DNA of 64,000 nt from Microglena sp. YARC (GCA_022414725.1 CM039463.1:37842816-37906815), one strand, 5' to 3'; shown: positions 30,543-39,247, counted from the first letter of the stretch. Made by a program: numbers and translations. Notes: generated from the letters alone by a model not told the origin.

Positions 30543-31808
30543 TTATTTCAAGAGTCTGCGTCGGCACACAACATAACTCGGGTTTGTATTCACGTGTCTC
30601 CATGTTTCCTGAATAGTCGCTGCGGCTCTGCGTCTTCGCACTAAACGGCACGCGTCTTGGACGGATACCAACATGTTGCGGTTTCTACTCAATAAATGCC
30701 AGTCCCATGGTTTGTCCGGGTTACTCGAGACAATGTCCCAAGTGGCTACTCCGGGATTCGCACTCAATCCAAGCCAGTTCCACGGATTGTCCGGGTTACT
30801 CGAGACAATATCCCAGGTGGCTACACTGGGGTTTGTGCTCAAATAATACCAATCCCATGGTTTGTCCATGTTACTCGACACGATGTCCCATGTGGCTACA
30901 CTGGGGGGTGTGCTCAAACAATACCAATCCCATGGTTTGTCCGGGTTACTCGAGACAATATCCAGGGTGGCTACCCCGGGATTCGCACTCAATCCACACC
31001 AATCCCACGGCTTGTCCGGGTTCGTCACGACAATATCCCATGTGGCTACTCCGGGATTCGCACTCAATCCACGCCAATCCCACGGCTTGTCCGGGTTCGT
31101 CACGACAATATCCCATGTGGCTACTCCGGGATTCGCACTCAATCCACGCCAGTTCCACGGCTTGTCCAGGTTACTAGACACGATGTCCCATGTGACATTG
31201 GGGTTTGTGCTCAACCAATACCAATCCCATGGTTTATCCGGGTTCTTCAAGATAATGTCCCAAGTGGCTACTCCGGGATTCGCACTCAATCCACGCCAAT
31301 CCCATGGTTTGTCAGGGTTCGTCACGACAATGTCCCACGAGGCTACACTGGGTTTTGTGCTCAACCAATACCAATCCCATGGTTTGTCCAGGTTACTCGA
31401 CACGATGTCCCATGAGATTACACTGGTGTTTGTGCTCAACCAATACCAATTCAATGGTTTCTCCAGGTTACTCGACACGATGTCCCACGAAATACTCGCG
31501 TTTGAGCTCAATCCACGCCAGTTCCACGGCTTGTCCGGGTTACTCGACACGATGTCCCACGTGACGACACTGGCGTTTGTGCTCAACCAATACCAATCCC
31601 ATGGTTTGTCTGGGTTACTCAACACGATGTCCCACGTGACGACACTGGGGTTTAAGCACAATTTACTCCAATCCCACGGTTTGTCTGGGTTACTCGACAC
31701 GACGTCCCATGTCAGGTATGGATTATCACTCAAGTGACCCCAATCCCATTCGCATTCTCCGGCTTTTACTCGATCCAGTATGTGACTGTTAATTTCGATG
31801 TCGAGCAT
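30543..31808 (-). CDS. NPDKPWDW-repeat protein, intact
   Basis: 421 residues from the ATG at 31808 ('MLDIEINSHILDRVKAGECE'). About 15 tandem units of 24-25 residues follow, of the form 'NPSVATWDIVSSNPDKPWDW' plus a linker. The C-terminal basic tail with an IQ-like helix (RRAAATIQETWRHVNTNPSY) is shared with the gene at 2750-3934. The regular Trp/Pro spacing suggests a solenoid. It is a giant-virus-type family of unknown role. Unlike its paralogue it has no internal stop. Confidence 0.8.
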   Translation of the reverse strand: MLDIEINSHILDRVKAGECEWDWGHLSDNPYLTWDVVSSNPDKPWDWSKLCLNPSVVTWDIVLSNPDKPWDWYWLSTNASVVTWDIVSSNPDKPWNWRGLSSNASISWDIVSSNLEKPLNWYWLSTNTSVISWDIVSSNLDKPWDWYWLSTKPSVASWDIVVTNPDKPWDWRGLSANPGVATWDIILKNPDKPWDWYWLSTNPNVTWDIVSSNLDKPWNWRGLSANPGVATWDIVVTNPDKPWDWRGLSANPGVATWDIVVTNPDKPWDWCGLSANPGVATLDIVSSNPDKPWDWYCLSTPPSVATWDIVSSNMDKPWDWYYLSTNPSVATWDIVSSNPDNPWNWLGLSANPGVATWDIVSSNPDKPWDWHLLSRNRNMLVSVQDACRLVRRRRAAATIQETWRHVNTNPSYVVCRRRLLK

Positions 31809-31827
31809 TATATAAATTCTCACGGTT

Positions 31828-31905
31828 GTGTTGTTCTCAAATAAAGTAAAGTGGGACCATTCTTTATGTAAAGAAGTAAGTAAAGTGGGACCATTCTTTT
31901 ACACT
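31828..31905 (+). repeat. CTCAAATAAAGTGGGA terminal repeat, expanded
   Basis: GTTCTCAAATAAAGTAAAGT GGGACC is followed by a second GTAAAGTGGGACCATTCTTT block. Same family as 1111-1140. Confidence 0.6.
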
Positions 31906-31907
31906 AC

Positions 31908-32225
31908 AGTCGACGGAATACTAAAATGAAACCGCTTCGTGTACGGTGTAACCTGAAGGTGTAGAAATCCACGGGGCAGTGGAACACCAATACGATTGTG
32001 AATCAACAAATTGCAAGATGTTAACGAGAATATCCATTGAAGGACCAGCCGCACTTAAGCGATCGCCTCTTCCCCGGTACCGTGGCCCAAAAGAACACGG
32101 GGTCTTGATCGTGCTGAGTTTCCCGTTGAAATATTCGCATGTCTTGAAGCGTTCTTTGGCCTCCTTCAGCAGAAATGCGCTGTCCGGGCCGTTCACATTT
32201 CCAAAATAATTTTGAGCATGTAGGG
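31908..32225 (-). pseudogene. Chimeric scrap: Fanzor1-type end, SYWCSTAPW segment, D5 fragment
   Basis: From the left: TA-CAGTCGACGGAATAC and a shortened Fanzor1-type right end; the 'QFVDSQSYWCSTAPW' segment; the 'GDRLSAAGPSMD' scrap also found at 39258; and 32100-32195, a near copy of 40710-40800 encoding 'FLLKEAKERFKTCEYFNGKL' of the D5 helicase. It is a mosaic of at least four dispersed sequences. Confidence 0.7.
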
Positions 32226-32233
32226 AAGGGAGG

Positions 32234-32539
32234 ATGAGTGACTTTGATAATCGTTTGCGGCAGCTTGAGGCGGACCACAAAGTGTTGTTCGAGGAACAAT
32301 GTGCCCAACGCCTCGAGATCCAATCCTTACGGGATGCCACGTCCACCCAGATCCAGCGCCTGGACAAGGAGATCCAAGCCGTGCGGGATGCCACGTCCAC
32401 CCAGATCGAGCGTGAGTTGGAAAGGGCATGGGCCGCGGCGTACCATGAACTGCAAGGGATGTTGACCGATGCTCAGTTGACCCAAGTTAAACTAGCAACA
32501 TTCGGCATGCACAAACTCACACCCCATCTTGCTTGTTGA
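32234..32539 (+). CDS. Short coiled-coil protein (101 aa)
   Basis: ATG start. Almost the whole length is a heptad-type coiled coil with an internal duplication ('LRDATSTQIQRLDKEIQ' / 'VRDATSTQIERELERAW'). No membrane segment. It may be a structural or scaffold protein. The frame ends just before a truncated MITE. Confidence 0.5.
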   Translation: MSDFDNRLRQLEADHKVLFEEQCAQRLEIQSLRDATSTQIQRLDKEIQAVRDATSTQIERELERAWAAAYHELQGMLTDAQLTQVKLATFGMHKLTPHLAC

Positions 32540-32566
32540 AAATCCTTGCTTGCCATCTCATGGAGC

Positions 32567-32678
32567 AGCCTCCTGAACGACTCGCTAGCTTGAGACATCA
32601 GCACCAAGGAATCACAAATCCGCTCCATACCATGTTTCGCAACCAGTCAAAATCGGCCGGGAGGCAGGAACGCCCATT
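32567..32678. mobile_element. MITE, truncated copy
   Basis: One terminal repeat and about 80 further bases of the 166-bp MITE. Shares the CATCAGCAC variant with the other truncated copy at 6981. Confidence 0.85.
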
Positions 32679-32781
32679 CATTGTCAAAGCTTTGCATGGG
32701 GGGGGGAGTTCATGAATTTGCTTGGTGTGTTTGCCTTGCCATAAAAAATATACCTGAAAAATGCATACGTATACCTGAAAA

Positions 32782-33474
32782 ATGCATACGTATTACGTTC
32801 GTGCTGTATGCACGTTGCAATATGATCAATTGATAGATTGGTTTCGATCGCATCCTAAAAACATATGCTGGCCTCTGCAGATGATGGACTGGGGTGACGT
32901 GTTTCCAGATCTGTACGATGTTCTAGACATTGATGAGGGTGCTGTTGATCAAGAAATTCTGAGGGCGTTTCGCATTCAAGTGGTCAGGGTTCATCCCGAC
33001 AAGCTAGGTCCTTTGGCATCTGAAGATGAACGGACAGCAGCTGCCCTCCGCGCACGAGTTATTCTGCAAGCGAAGAACGTGTTGCTGAACACCGAAAGCC
33101 GCAAGGAATATGACAGTGAGCGGCGAATGAGAAGGCAAGGGGAGCAGCAATCCAAGTCTGGTTTTAGTGCGCCGGAGGAAGCATCTGCTGGCATGGCGCA
33201 TGTTTGGGAGGTCTGGGCCAATGTTGTTGTAGAAGGGTTTGCCAAGCAGTTTGAGGCAAGAGCTCGAGGCGAGCGAGTGGTGCAGCTTTTGGGAACGATT
33301 CTGCTGCCAGCCATAGGGGTGGGCCTGGGTGGGGCGAGAGGCTTCAAGCTAGGGCTGACACTGGCTACTGTCTTCAATACCGGATGTATTTCTGTGGTCG
33401 TGAAGGCGCTCTCTGCCGAGGACCAAAAGTTGTTTTTCCAGGCTCTGGAAGTGTTGTGTACCAAAATGCCTTGA
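32782..33474 (+). CDS. J-domain (DnaJ-like) membrane protein
   Basis: ATG at 32782; the double ATG at 32881 is an equally good start because the preceding 33 residues look non-conserved. The J domain runs 'DLYDVLDIDEGAVDQEILRA' to 'NTESRKEYDSERR', with the HPD motif (VHPDKLG) at about residue 71. The C-terminal part has a glycine-rich hydrophobic stretch ('LLGTILLPAIGVGLGGARGF') that could span a membrane. J proteins stimulate Hsp70 ATPase; the partner here would be a host Hsp70. Confidence 0.8.
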   Translation: MHTYYVRAVCTLQYDQLIDWFRSHPKNICWPLQMMDWGDVFPDLYDVLDIDEGAVDQEILRAFRIQVVRVHPDKLGPLASEDERTAAALRARVILQAKNVLLNTESRKEYDSERRMRRQGEQQSKSGFSAPEEASAGMAHVWEVWANVVVEGFAKQFEARARGERVVQLLGTILLPAIGVGLGGARGFKLGLTLATVFNTGCISVVVKALSAEDQKLFFQALEVLCTKMP

Positions 33475-33492
33475 GTGGGTATGAGAACAACT

Positions 33493-33658
33493 AATGGGCG
33501 TTCCTGCCTCCCGGCCGATTTGTTTAAATTTCTAATCAGGATTTAGAGCCTCCTGAACGACTCGCTAGCTTGAGACATAAGCACCAAGGAATCACAAATC
33601 CGCTCCATACCATGTTTAGAAACCAGTCAAAATCGGCCGGGAGTCAGGAACGCCCATT
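33493..33658. mobile_element. 166-bp MITE, intact copy B
   Basis: Full length, flanked by AACT on both sides (33489-33492 and 33659-33662). One terminal repeat has a G-to-T change (GGGAGTCAGG). Opposite orientation to copy A. Confidence 0.9.
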
Positions 33659-33712
33659 AACTGTAAGACAGTCCGAGTTGATAAACTGTCTGAGGGCTGT
33701 GGATTCAATAGG

Positions 33713-33900
33713 ATGAAACTGACAATGAAGACGGTGGGCAAGTGGGCTTGCGAGGACGACCTGCACGGGTACGTCATGTCATGTTTGCAGATCAGCGAAC
33801 TTCAAAGCGAGTTGTTGACATTTTTGCGATGCGCGCGATCTCGTTATGGCTCCCGTTGCACGCGCGGACGTCCTCCTCAATGTGTAGGAACATTCTTCTG
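33713..33900. pseudogene. D5 gene scraps
   Basis: 'MKLTMKTVGKWACEDDLHGY' (plus strand) matches 'PKMTMKSVVKWAGEDDPCGY' of the D5-type pseudogene at 47.5 kb. 33820-33890 repeats the start region of the D5 helicase gene (GCGCGATCTCGTTATGGCTC). Confidence 0.65.
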
Positions 33901-33904
33901 CGTT

Positions 33905-34250
33905 GTTTACACCACTTCCACGAGACAGACGATGAGTGACGATGATCCGCCACTGTGTGTCATGAATGGACGGACGGACGGTGTGGATGCGACAGTTTTC
34001 CACCGTTTTGCGTGTGATGATTGATTGATGCCTTGACACACTTGGTTTCTGCAGCTCAATTCCCCTACCCCACTCCGTGGGGCCCGCGAATCCCCTATCG
34101 ATATACGAGATCTATTGTCTAGCAGACCTCTGCTTGGCATGTGATCACCGTTTGCGATTACTTTACCGGGTTTTCCGTCATCTGTGAGTGATATCTTACA
34201 GCTGCTCATGGATCCAGCGGTGGCTGGAGTTGAGTTCAGGGCCCGGGCGT
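33905..34250 (+). repeat. Duplicated segment (copy of 11850-12200) with dual hairpin
   Basis: Includes CCCCAC-TCC-GTGGGG and the TCTAGCAGACCTCTGCTTGG hairpin, followed by the first ankyrin codons (CTGCTCATGGATCCAGCGGT). The stem-1 loop differs from the 12-kb copy (TCC against GGA) while the stem is kept. Confidence 0.8.
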
Positions 34251-34335
34251 GACACTCCGAACAGGCCATTCAATCCAGCAATTGCATCTTCGCGTTTTAC
34301 ATCGATGTAGTAGTTCTTCACTTGCTGGGATGGTT
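34250..34335 (-). pseudogene. Fragment of the 23138 small-protein family
   Basis: Minus-strand codons give 'ESEPSQQVKNYYIDVKRED' and 'AIAGLNGLFGVS', matching the protein at 23138-23368 with conservative changes. Confidence 0.5.
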
Positions 34336-34351
34336 CCGACTCCTCGAGTCA

Positions 34352-34400
34352 CAGAGAGACTGACTGACTGACTGACTGACTGACTGACACACACACACAA
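34352..34400. repeat. GACT / CA microsatellite
   Basis: Seven GACT units followed by (CA)n. Confidence 0.9.
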
Positions 34401-34497
34401 AGGAATGCATGGCATGGGTGGTGGACTTAACAGATGCTGAACCACATGAACACGGATGGGGAGAGAGGGGCGGGTGATTGACGAAAGTGGGCAGGGG

Positions 34498-34690
34498 AAA
34501 CTCTACCGCAACCATACTCGCAGACATGAATGACCTGGACGTCATACCCAAGAATTTCGAGTATTTTCCATTTCAAGCTAAACCATGTCACAGTTAAGTC
34601 ATTGGTGATGGAACCTACCAGGCTTCGGACGGGGGTCGATGTTTTTTCCACCAACACACGTAATTCTCTTTCATATTCTTCTTGCAACAT
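34498..34690 (-). CDS. Short partial gene
   Basis: ATG at 34690, 'MLQEEYERELRVLVEKTSTP' then 'TWFSLKWKILEILGYDVQVI'. It looks like a genuine N-terminus, with the sequence beyond about 34500 unrelated, so probably truncated. No family recognised. Confidence 0.35.
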
Positions 34691-34847
34691 TTTGACAGTT
34701 CACGTCAAAATTATTATTAGATCAATGAAGAAACTCCTTTATACAGTTGTTCTCAAATAAAGTGGGAATTCTCAAATATGCCATCCCATGACCAACCAGG
34801 TCCCCAGCATCTGAACATGGCCACCAGCAAGCAAATATTTGGATGAC

Positions 34848-35204
34848 ATGGGGGCGCTCGTGAATGGATATCATTCAAAATTATTTGAGAAAAAAGTGTT
34901 ACACTTATTAAAAATGAACCGCACACAAATCGGATCCGGCTCCAAGGAGAGAATAAATTTGTTTAATGAGTGCGCTAAGAAAAACAATAGCGAACGCAAA
35001 AAATACGAAGTGAACACTGTCAAATATGATAATATTAAACTGTCTAACCAGCAAAAGATTAATATCATTGAATGGATAAAGCAAAAATGGGGGGAAAATG
35101 TGGATAAACTGTTGACGTACAAGGGTATGAAAGCGATCCAGGATGAGTTGTTGTGCCGATTCTTGCGTCCGTCCGAGGTTATCGACATTTGTAACATGCT
35201 GTGA
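34848..35204 (+). CDS. Hypothetical lysine-rich protein
   Basis: About 118 residues, AT-rich, Lys/Asn/Ile-rich and helical ('QQKINIIEWIKQKWGENVDK'). The ATG at 34848 is chosen over an upstream TTG; 34914 is another option. No domain recognised. It is followed closely by the next gene on the same strand. Confidence 0.55.
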   Translation: MGALVNGYHSKLFEKKVLHLLKMNRTQIGSGSKERINLFNECAKKNNSERKKYEVNTVKYDNIKLSNQQKINIIEWIKQKWGENVDKLLTYKGMKAIQDELLCRFLRPSEVIDICNML

Positions 35205-35231
35205 TTATATCCAGTCATAAACTATGCCACC

Positions 35232-35753
35232 GTGCCCATCGTGCCGGACGTTAATGTGTCAGAGTTGTTGGGACGCTTGAGAGAAAAAACTATCAAAATG
35301 ACAGAAAAATTCCATCTATTGTACATCTGGTACCATTCGAGTACCCATCAAATGGTTCTTTACGCTACAGACGAGGACTCGAAAAAAGCAATATCAAATA
35401 TTAAACTCGCAATATCAAATATTAAGTTCATAGACAATTCCAAACAAATCGAATGGAATTCAAAAGAATACGTTTCTAAGATGGACCCATACGCACGCAC
35501 ATTCAATCCTGCAATTTCTACCACTCGCACATCCAATCCTAAAACGTCCACCACTCGCACATCCAATTCTAAAACGTCCACCACGCGCACATCCAATTCT
35601 AAAACGTCCACCACGCGCACATCCAATCCTAAAACGTCCACCACGCGCACATCCAATCCTAAAACGTCCACCACGGGCACATCCAATCCTAAAACGTCCA
35701 CCACTAAAACTTCCAAACTGAATCATACTGCTCGCACATTTAAGCCTAAGTAG
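35232..35753 (+). CDS. Hypothetical protein with STTRTSNPKT repeats
   Basis: The frame opens with GTG at 35232; ATG occurs at 35298 and, one frame over, at 35224, so a single-base slip at the start is possible. The first 85 residues look globular ('FHLLYIWYHSSTHQMVLYAT'). The rest is about seven tandem copies of a 10-residue, 30-base unit STTRTSNPKT, basic and Ser/Thr-rich, likely disordered and a candidate for heavy phosphorylation or nucleic-acid binding. Confidence 0.5.
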   Translation: MPIVPDVNVSELLGRLREKTIKMTEKFHLLYIWYHSSTHQMVLYATDEDSKKAISNIKLAISNIKFIDNSKQIEWNSKEYVSKMDPYARTFNPAISTTRTSNPKTSTTRTSNSKTSTTRTSNSKTSTTRTSNPKTSTTRTSNPKTSTTGTSNPKTSTTKTSKLNHTARTFKPK

Positions 35754-35795
35754 ATTTTTTGTGTTCGAGTACCGGGGAAGAGGCGATCGCTTACC

Positions 35796-36043
35796 TACAG
35801 TCAGAGACAGAATTTATGGGACACCCTTACCGGTGACCCTTGAACCCAATGGGTAGGTCAGCTAAAGGTTTTGTATCAAGGTCCCAATCCTTCGTGTCCT
35901 TCATCCCGTATTTCAGCATTTAAGCTGGCCCAGAGGATAACAATTGTAAGCTGCTCACTGACCCAGGTGGGTCGGTTGGTTGAGCGCCCACATTTGCCTC
36001 TCCGGAAACTGTGGTTTTTGGGGTGGGCGATGAGGAGGGCACA
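35796..36043 (-). pseudogene. Fanzor2 right end with C-terminal codons
   Basis: TA-CAGTCAGAGACAGAATTTA, the ACCGGTGACCCTTGAACCCA core, and then the terminal Fanzor2 coding part. It is more diverged than the 7.5-kb copy. It joins directly to a transposase fragment at an AATGCC shared by both. Confidence 0.75.
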
Positions 36044-36403
36044 CAAAATGCCGTTTCTGTCAAAGGTATCGTTCATTACAAGATCCTTGATCACAATTGC
36101 AAGAAAGTCGACTTTGTACAGTTTGTATCAGAGTTACATGTAAAGCAGGGTACTGTCGCTGTCCTTGACAATATCCAGTTCCATCATTCAAAGGAGACGA
36201 TCTCTGCGTTCGATTCTGTAGGAATACGCCCGCTCTTTGTACCTCCTTACAGTCCAGAGTTCAACGCTATTGAGAATGTGTTCAGTTTGCTCAAGCAAAA
36301 ATATCGCTGCGCGTGCCCAATAATTCCAGATGTAGCAGAATTATTTGATTACAGGAACGCTTTGGTCCTGCTTTGGCTGGACTGTATCATGACACACCCC
36401 TGA
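36044..36403 (+). pseudogene. IS630/Tc1-type transposase, C-side fragment
   Basis: Encodes 'VSVKGIVHYKILDHNCKKVD', then 'VAVLDNIQFHHSKE' (second catalytic Asp) and 'VPPYSPEFNAIENVFSLLKQ' (Glu), spacing DD34E. The N-side of the same family, with the first Asp, is at 7109-7330. Confidence 0.75.
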
Positions 36404-36417
36404 TGTAATGGGGTTTT

Positions 36418-36723
36418 TTACTCTGTGGGTGCTTTTTCTTTTTGTTTAAGCACAGAGTGTCTGCCGCTGTGAACCCACCCACTGACACCCTCTTGTTGCA
36501 ACATTCTATACCAAGGCTCGAAATAAGGCATGTTGTTCCAGACGCAGCAGCTTAGCCAGTCGTGTTGCTTCATGTTCAAGACCAGGGCCCGCATGCCAGG
36601 AATGTCCAGGCGGTTGGAGCACAGGTGCACGAGAGCGGGTCCTTCAGGAAGCTGCGACAGCACTTCTGGCAGCAAAGCGTCCGTAATGTTGCGCCCGCTG
36701 TAGGTCATGTCAGGTAGGTCCAT
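36418..36723 (-). CDS. LRR-like fragment or small protein
   Basis: ATG at 36723, 'MDLPDMTYSGRNITDALLPE' and 'LSQLPEGPALVHLCSNRLDI' followed by 'PGMRALVLNM', resembling one leucine-rich repeat of the ribonuclease-inhibitor type. About 100 residues. It may be the remaining end of a longer LRR protein. Confidence 0.45.
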   Translation of the reverse strand: MDLPDMTYSGRNITDALLPEVLSQLPEGPALVHLCSNRLDIPGMRALVLNMKQHDWLSCCVWNNMPYFEPWYRMLQQEGVSGWVHSGRHSVLKQKEKAPTE

Positions 36724-37072
36724 CTGCAAAGCGGGACGACAACACCATCGTCAAGTATATTGAATAAATTAACATCACTTCATGCTGTTGGCAGCCGCCC
36801 CCACAAGGCCCTGCACTCAGTATAATTTGAATGATATCCCCTGAAACCAGATACAGGGCCGTGGTTCACTACAAATATGTTTTGAGGAGTCTGAGGAAGG
36901 TTTGTAATATATACAAAGTGTCAAAGAGCCATTCACGAGGCTTGTAGTGGTTGACGACCGTCGCACCATCGAGTTGCACGCAGAACCACCCTGACTTCAA
37001 CCCTCTGTTCCACAACGCTTTATGTGTGCTCTTCCGTGTCTCAAGCAGACTTCTGCTTGACAAAAAAACAAC
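36724..37072. other. Spacer with gene scraps and a hairpin
   Basis: 36790-36825 is an ankyrin scrap (GGCAGCCGCCCCCACAAGGC). A minus-strand frame 36869-37020 ('LKSGWFCVQLDGATVVNHYK') looks coding-like but unrecognised. The hairpin TGTCTCAAGCAGACTTCTGC TTGACA lies at 37037-37062. Confidence 0.4.
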
Positions 37073-37150
37073 ATGGTCTTAGGGGAATGGGGACGCGGGC
37101 CCGCGGAGCGGGAAGAGGCATTCATGCAGGGGGCTTGCGGTAGTGGGTGT

Positions 37151-37177
37151 GTCCCACTTTATTTGAGAACAACTGTA
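37151..37177 (-). repeat. CTCAAATAAAGTGGGA terminal repeat
   Basis: Inverted copy ending GAGAACAACTG-TA, 63 bases upstream of the SET gene start. Confidence 0.6.
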
Positions 37178-37239
37178 CATTACAAAGTTTATGGTGTAAA
37201 TGGAATAATAGATCATTCAGTGAGAACAACTGTAACAAC

Positions 37240-37971
37240 ATGCGAGAACACGTTCGCCCATTTTCATTTGAGCGTGTAGCATTCAGCGATACAGGAAAGA
37301 TACCATCCTATATACGCATCAGTAAATCCAAAATACCCGGAGCAGGGAGGGGCCTCTTTGCTATCCGTTCGCTACCCACTGGAACACAACTCACAGAGTA
37401 CCCAGGACCTGCCATCAACGAATCGAATGTGTCCTCGCGTACACGATCGGGAAAGCGAAAAAGTAAACGTGTACATGCGTACGCATTTGAGATCGCGTGC
37501 ACCCCAAACGTTCTCACGCTCCAACCAGACCCATTCGATCTGAGCAAGGGAGTGGCACATATCGCAAACGATGCCATCCATCCGGAAGTGACGGGATTCT
37601 CAAACAACTGCGAATTCATACAGAAGAAGAAGGGGGATACGGAAGAAGTATACCTATGCACATCAAGGAAAGTGAAGCGGGGAGAAGAATTGTTCGTGGA
37701 CTACTTGATGCCATACTGGATTAACGGAAAGCATCCGCACTCTGCAATGTCCAAATGGCTGAAAAAGGCCCGCAGAATTCGATACACAATGAAAGCCATG
37801 GGTGTGCGTCTCGAGCAATACATGGGAGGCGATGAATACGAAATAGTAGACCCTGACCTACGCGTATTCTGTGGAGAATGCGAACCTACAAAGAAAAGAG
37901 TGATCAAATGCTGTCCTTCAGAATCCATGTACACATGCTCAGAATGCAAGAATTGCATCATTTACATGTAA
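37240..37971 (+). CDS. SET-domain protein
   Basis: 243 residues from the ATG at 37240; upstream codons belong to a terminal repeat. SET features in order: 'IPGAGRGLFAIRSLPTGTQL' (about residue 33, cofactor-binding GxG), 'GVAHIANDAIHPEVTGFSNN' then 'CEF' (about 122, replacing the usual NHxCxPN), and 'VKRGEELFVDY' (about 150). A cysteine-rich tail (CGEC, CC, CSECKNC) recalls a post-SET zinc site. SET proteins methylate lysines; the canonical RFxNHSC core is altered ('ANDAIHP'), so activity and target are uncertain. Confidence 0.8.
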   Translation: MREHVRPFSFERVAFSDTGKIPSYIRISKSKIPGAGRGLFAIRSLPTGTQLTEYPGPAINESNVSSRTRSGKRKSKRVHAYAFEIACTPNVLTLQPDPFDLSKGVAHIANDAIHPEVTGFSNNCEFIQKKKGDTEEVYLCTSRKVKRGEELFVDYLMPYWINGKHPHSAMSKWLKKARRIRYTMKAMGVRLEQYMGGDEYEIVDPDLRVFCGECEPTKKRVIKCCPSESMYTCSECKNCIIYM

Positions 37972-38274
37972 AAATGAATTGTCCATGCTTTTCGTGTCCT
38001 CGGCAATCACATGGTGAAAGCGCAGAGAGAAGTCCGTGCGAAGATGATACAGATGGCCTGTCTGTCTCACCCCCCCCTGCTGCAGCTGAGCTTTGGCGGC
38101 TGCTTCCAGGCATGTAGCCCGCTTCCAAGCATCTGCGTTGGCCATGATCATGCGTGGAATAATGACAGAAGCCAACGTGTTTAAGATCCATTCGCGGATC
38201 CGCGATCTGGGCTTTCCGGGCTGGGCTGGTACTGACAGGGATGGGCGCCATGAGATATTCCTACTCTGCCCCAT
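37939..38274 (-). CDS. Hypothetical protein, doubtful
   Basis: ATG at 38274. The middle ('IREWILNTLASVIIPRMIMA', 'NADAWKRATCLEAAAKAQLQ') has a plausible helical composition. The tail overlaps the SET gene's stop on the other strand. No family recognised; possibly only a fragment. Confidence 0.3.
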   Translation of the reverse strand: MGQSRNISWRPSLSVPAQPGKPRSRIREWILNTLASVIIPRMIMANADAWKRATCLEAAAKAQLQQGGVRQTGHLYHLRTDFSLRFHHVIAEDTKSMDNSFLHVNDAILAF

Positions 38275-38384
38275 TGACCAGTATGTTTGTACTTATAACG
38301 GAATCCAGGAGTGAGACGTGGGCCGGGTCGTAGTAGCCAAGCCAGTGTATTGATGCGCACGATGTAAGCAAACACGTTGACTTG

Positions 38385-38547
38385 TCAGGCTACTTTGATC
38401 ATGTAACTTCTGTGTCTTTACATGCCTTGAATGTTTTGTGTCAATCTCCTGAAGACAGTATCTGTATTGACAAGATCGGTTACAAAACTTGAATTGGTCA
38501 AATCCCCAAAATAAAAGGTGTCCCACAATCAAATGTCCCTAGCTGTA
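38385..38547 (+). pseudogene. Transposase C-terminal scrap plus element end
   Basis: Encodes 'GYFDHVTSVSLHALNVLCQS' ... 'DKIGYKT' and ends ...TCCCTAGCTG-TA, homologous to 9697-9863; a weaker copy of the tail lies at 45385-45480. Differences between the copies are mostly conservative, supporting a once-coding gene. Confidence 0.5.
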
Positions 38548-38562
38548 TGCTCGTGTGTGTCG

Positions 38563-39183
38563 TCAGAATTTGGGATTCCCCCTCATGTTGTAACTTGGCA
38601 ACGTTTGTAGCAACCTAAAATGCGTGATTCTCCCACTCAATATACCCCACCTCCTGCCGTTCCTGCACCATGTTGCAAAACATTCGCAGTTGGCCTTAGT
38701 TGCATCGTACTTGATGCCCTGCATGTACGGGTCCTCTGTCGCCCACATCGCGATAGAGCGTGTCTGATACTTCCATGCATCGTTGTCGCCATCATACTGC
38801 AACACCGCAGTTGCATCGATCGAAACTTTCGGTGGCTCACTGCTTGATGTGACTCCAGTCATCTTGATGATCAACTCGTTGTTAGCTGCCACCAGACTTA
38901 AGGCCACAAACTCTTCCAACTCGACCACGCTTATGTTTCCTTTCGGGTGCATTTGCACCACACGATCATCATCCACCATGATGCCGTGATGCCAGATCTG
39001 CCCAAACTTAGTAGGTGTGCATGGCCGTTCAATGACCGTGCGTACCGCGATGTGGTCTCCAGCCTGTGCGATCTTTGCCAGCTTCAGCGGGTGGCACGGA
39101 ACCGCGCTCACCGGCAAAAGATTCAAACCCATTGTACGTAGAAGAGGTTGAAAAACATTCAGCTTTGCCTCAGCTTGCTCCAT
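38563..39183 (-). CDS. LRAT-like papain-fold protein B
   Basis: 206 residues from the ATG at 39183 (an upstream GTG is less likely). 'AQAGDHIAVRTVIERP' and 'IWHHGIMVDDDRVVQMHPKG' (about residue 64) give the strand and catalytic His, then 'VVELEEFVAL'. 'ANCECFATWCRNG' (about 164) gives the Cys of the NCxxF motif. LRAT and H-REV107 family members are thioesterase/acyltransferases acting on membrane lipids. Related to, but clearly diverged from, the gene at 21520-22053. Confidence 0.75.
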   Translation of the reverse strand: MEQAEAKLNVFQPLLRTMGLNLLPVSAVPCHPLKLAKIAQAGDHIAVRTVIERPCTPTKFGQIWHHGIMVDDDRVVQMHPKGNISVVELEEFVALSLVAANNELIIKMTGVTSSSEPPKVSIDATAVLQYDGDNDAWKYQTRSIAMWATEDPYMQGIKYDATKANCECFATWCRNGRRWGILSGRITHFRLLQTLPSYNMRGNPKF

Positions 39184-39247
39184 CTTCCATACATACAGTA
39201 AGTCACCCACTTTTCACAAGGGTAATTTGCCGAGACTTCTGAAAATG

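Noticed and set aside
35360..35726. Minus-strand repeats GGRFRIGCAR
   Set aside because: Antisense of the 30-base STTRTSNPKT repeat; the plus-strand frame has a globular N-terminus and is preferred.
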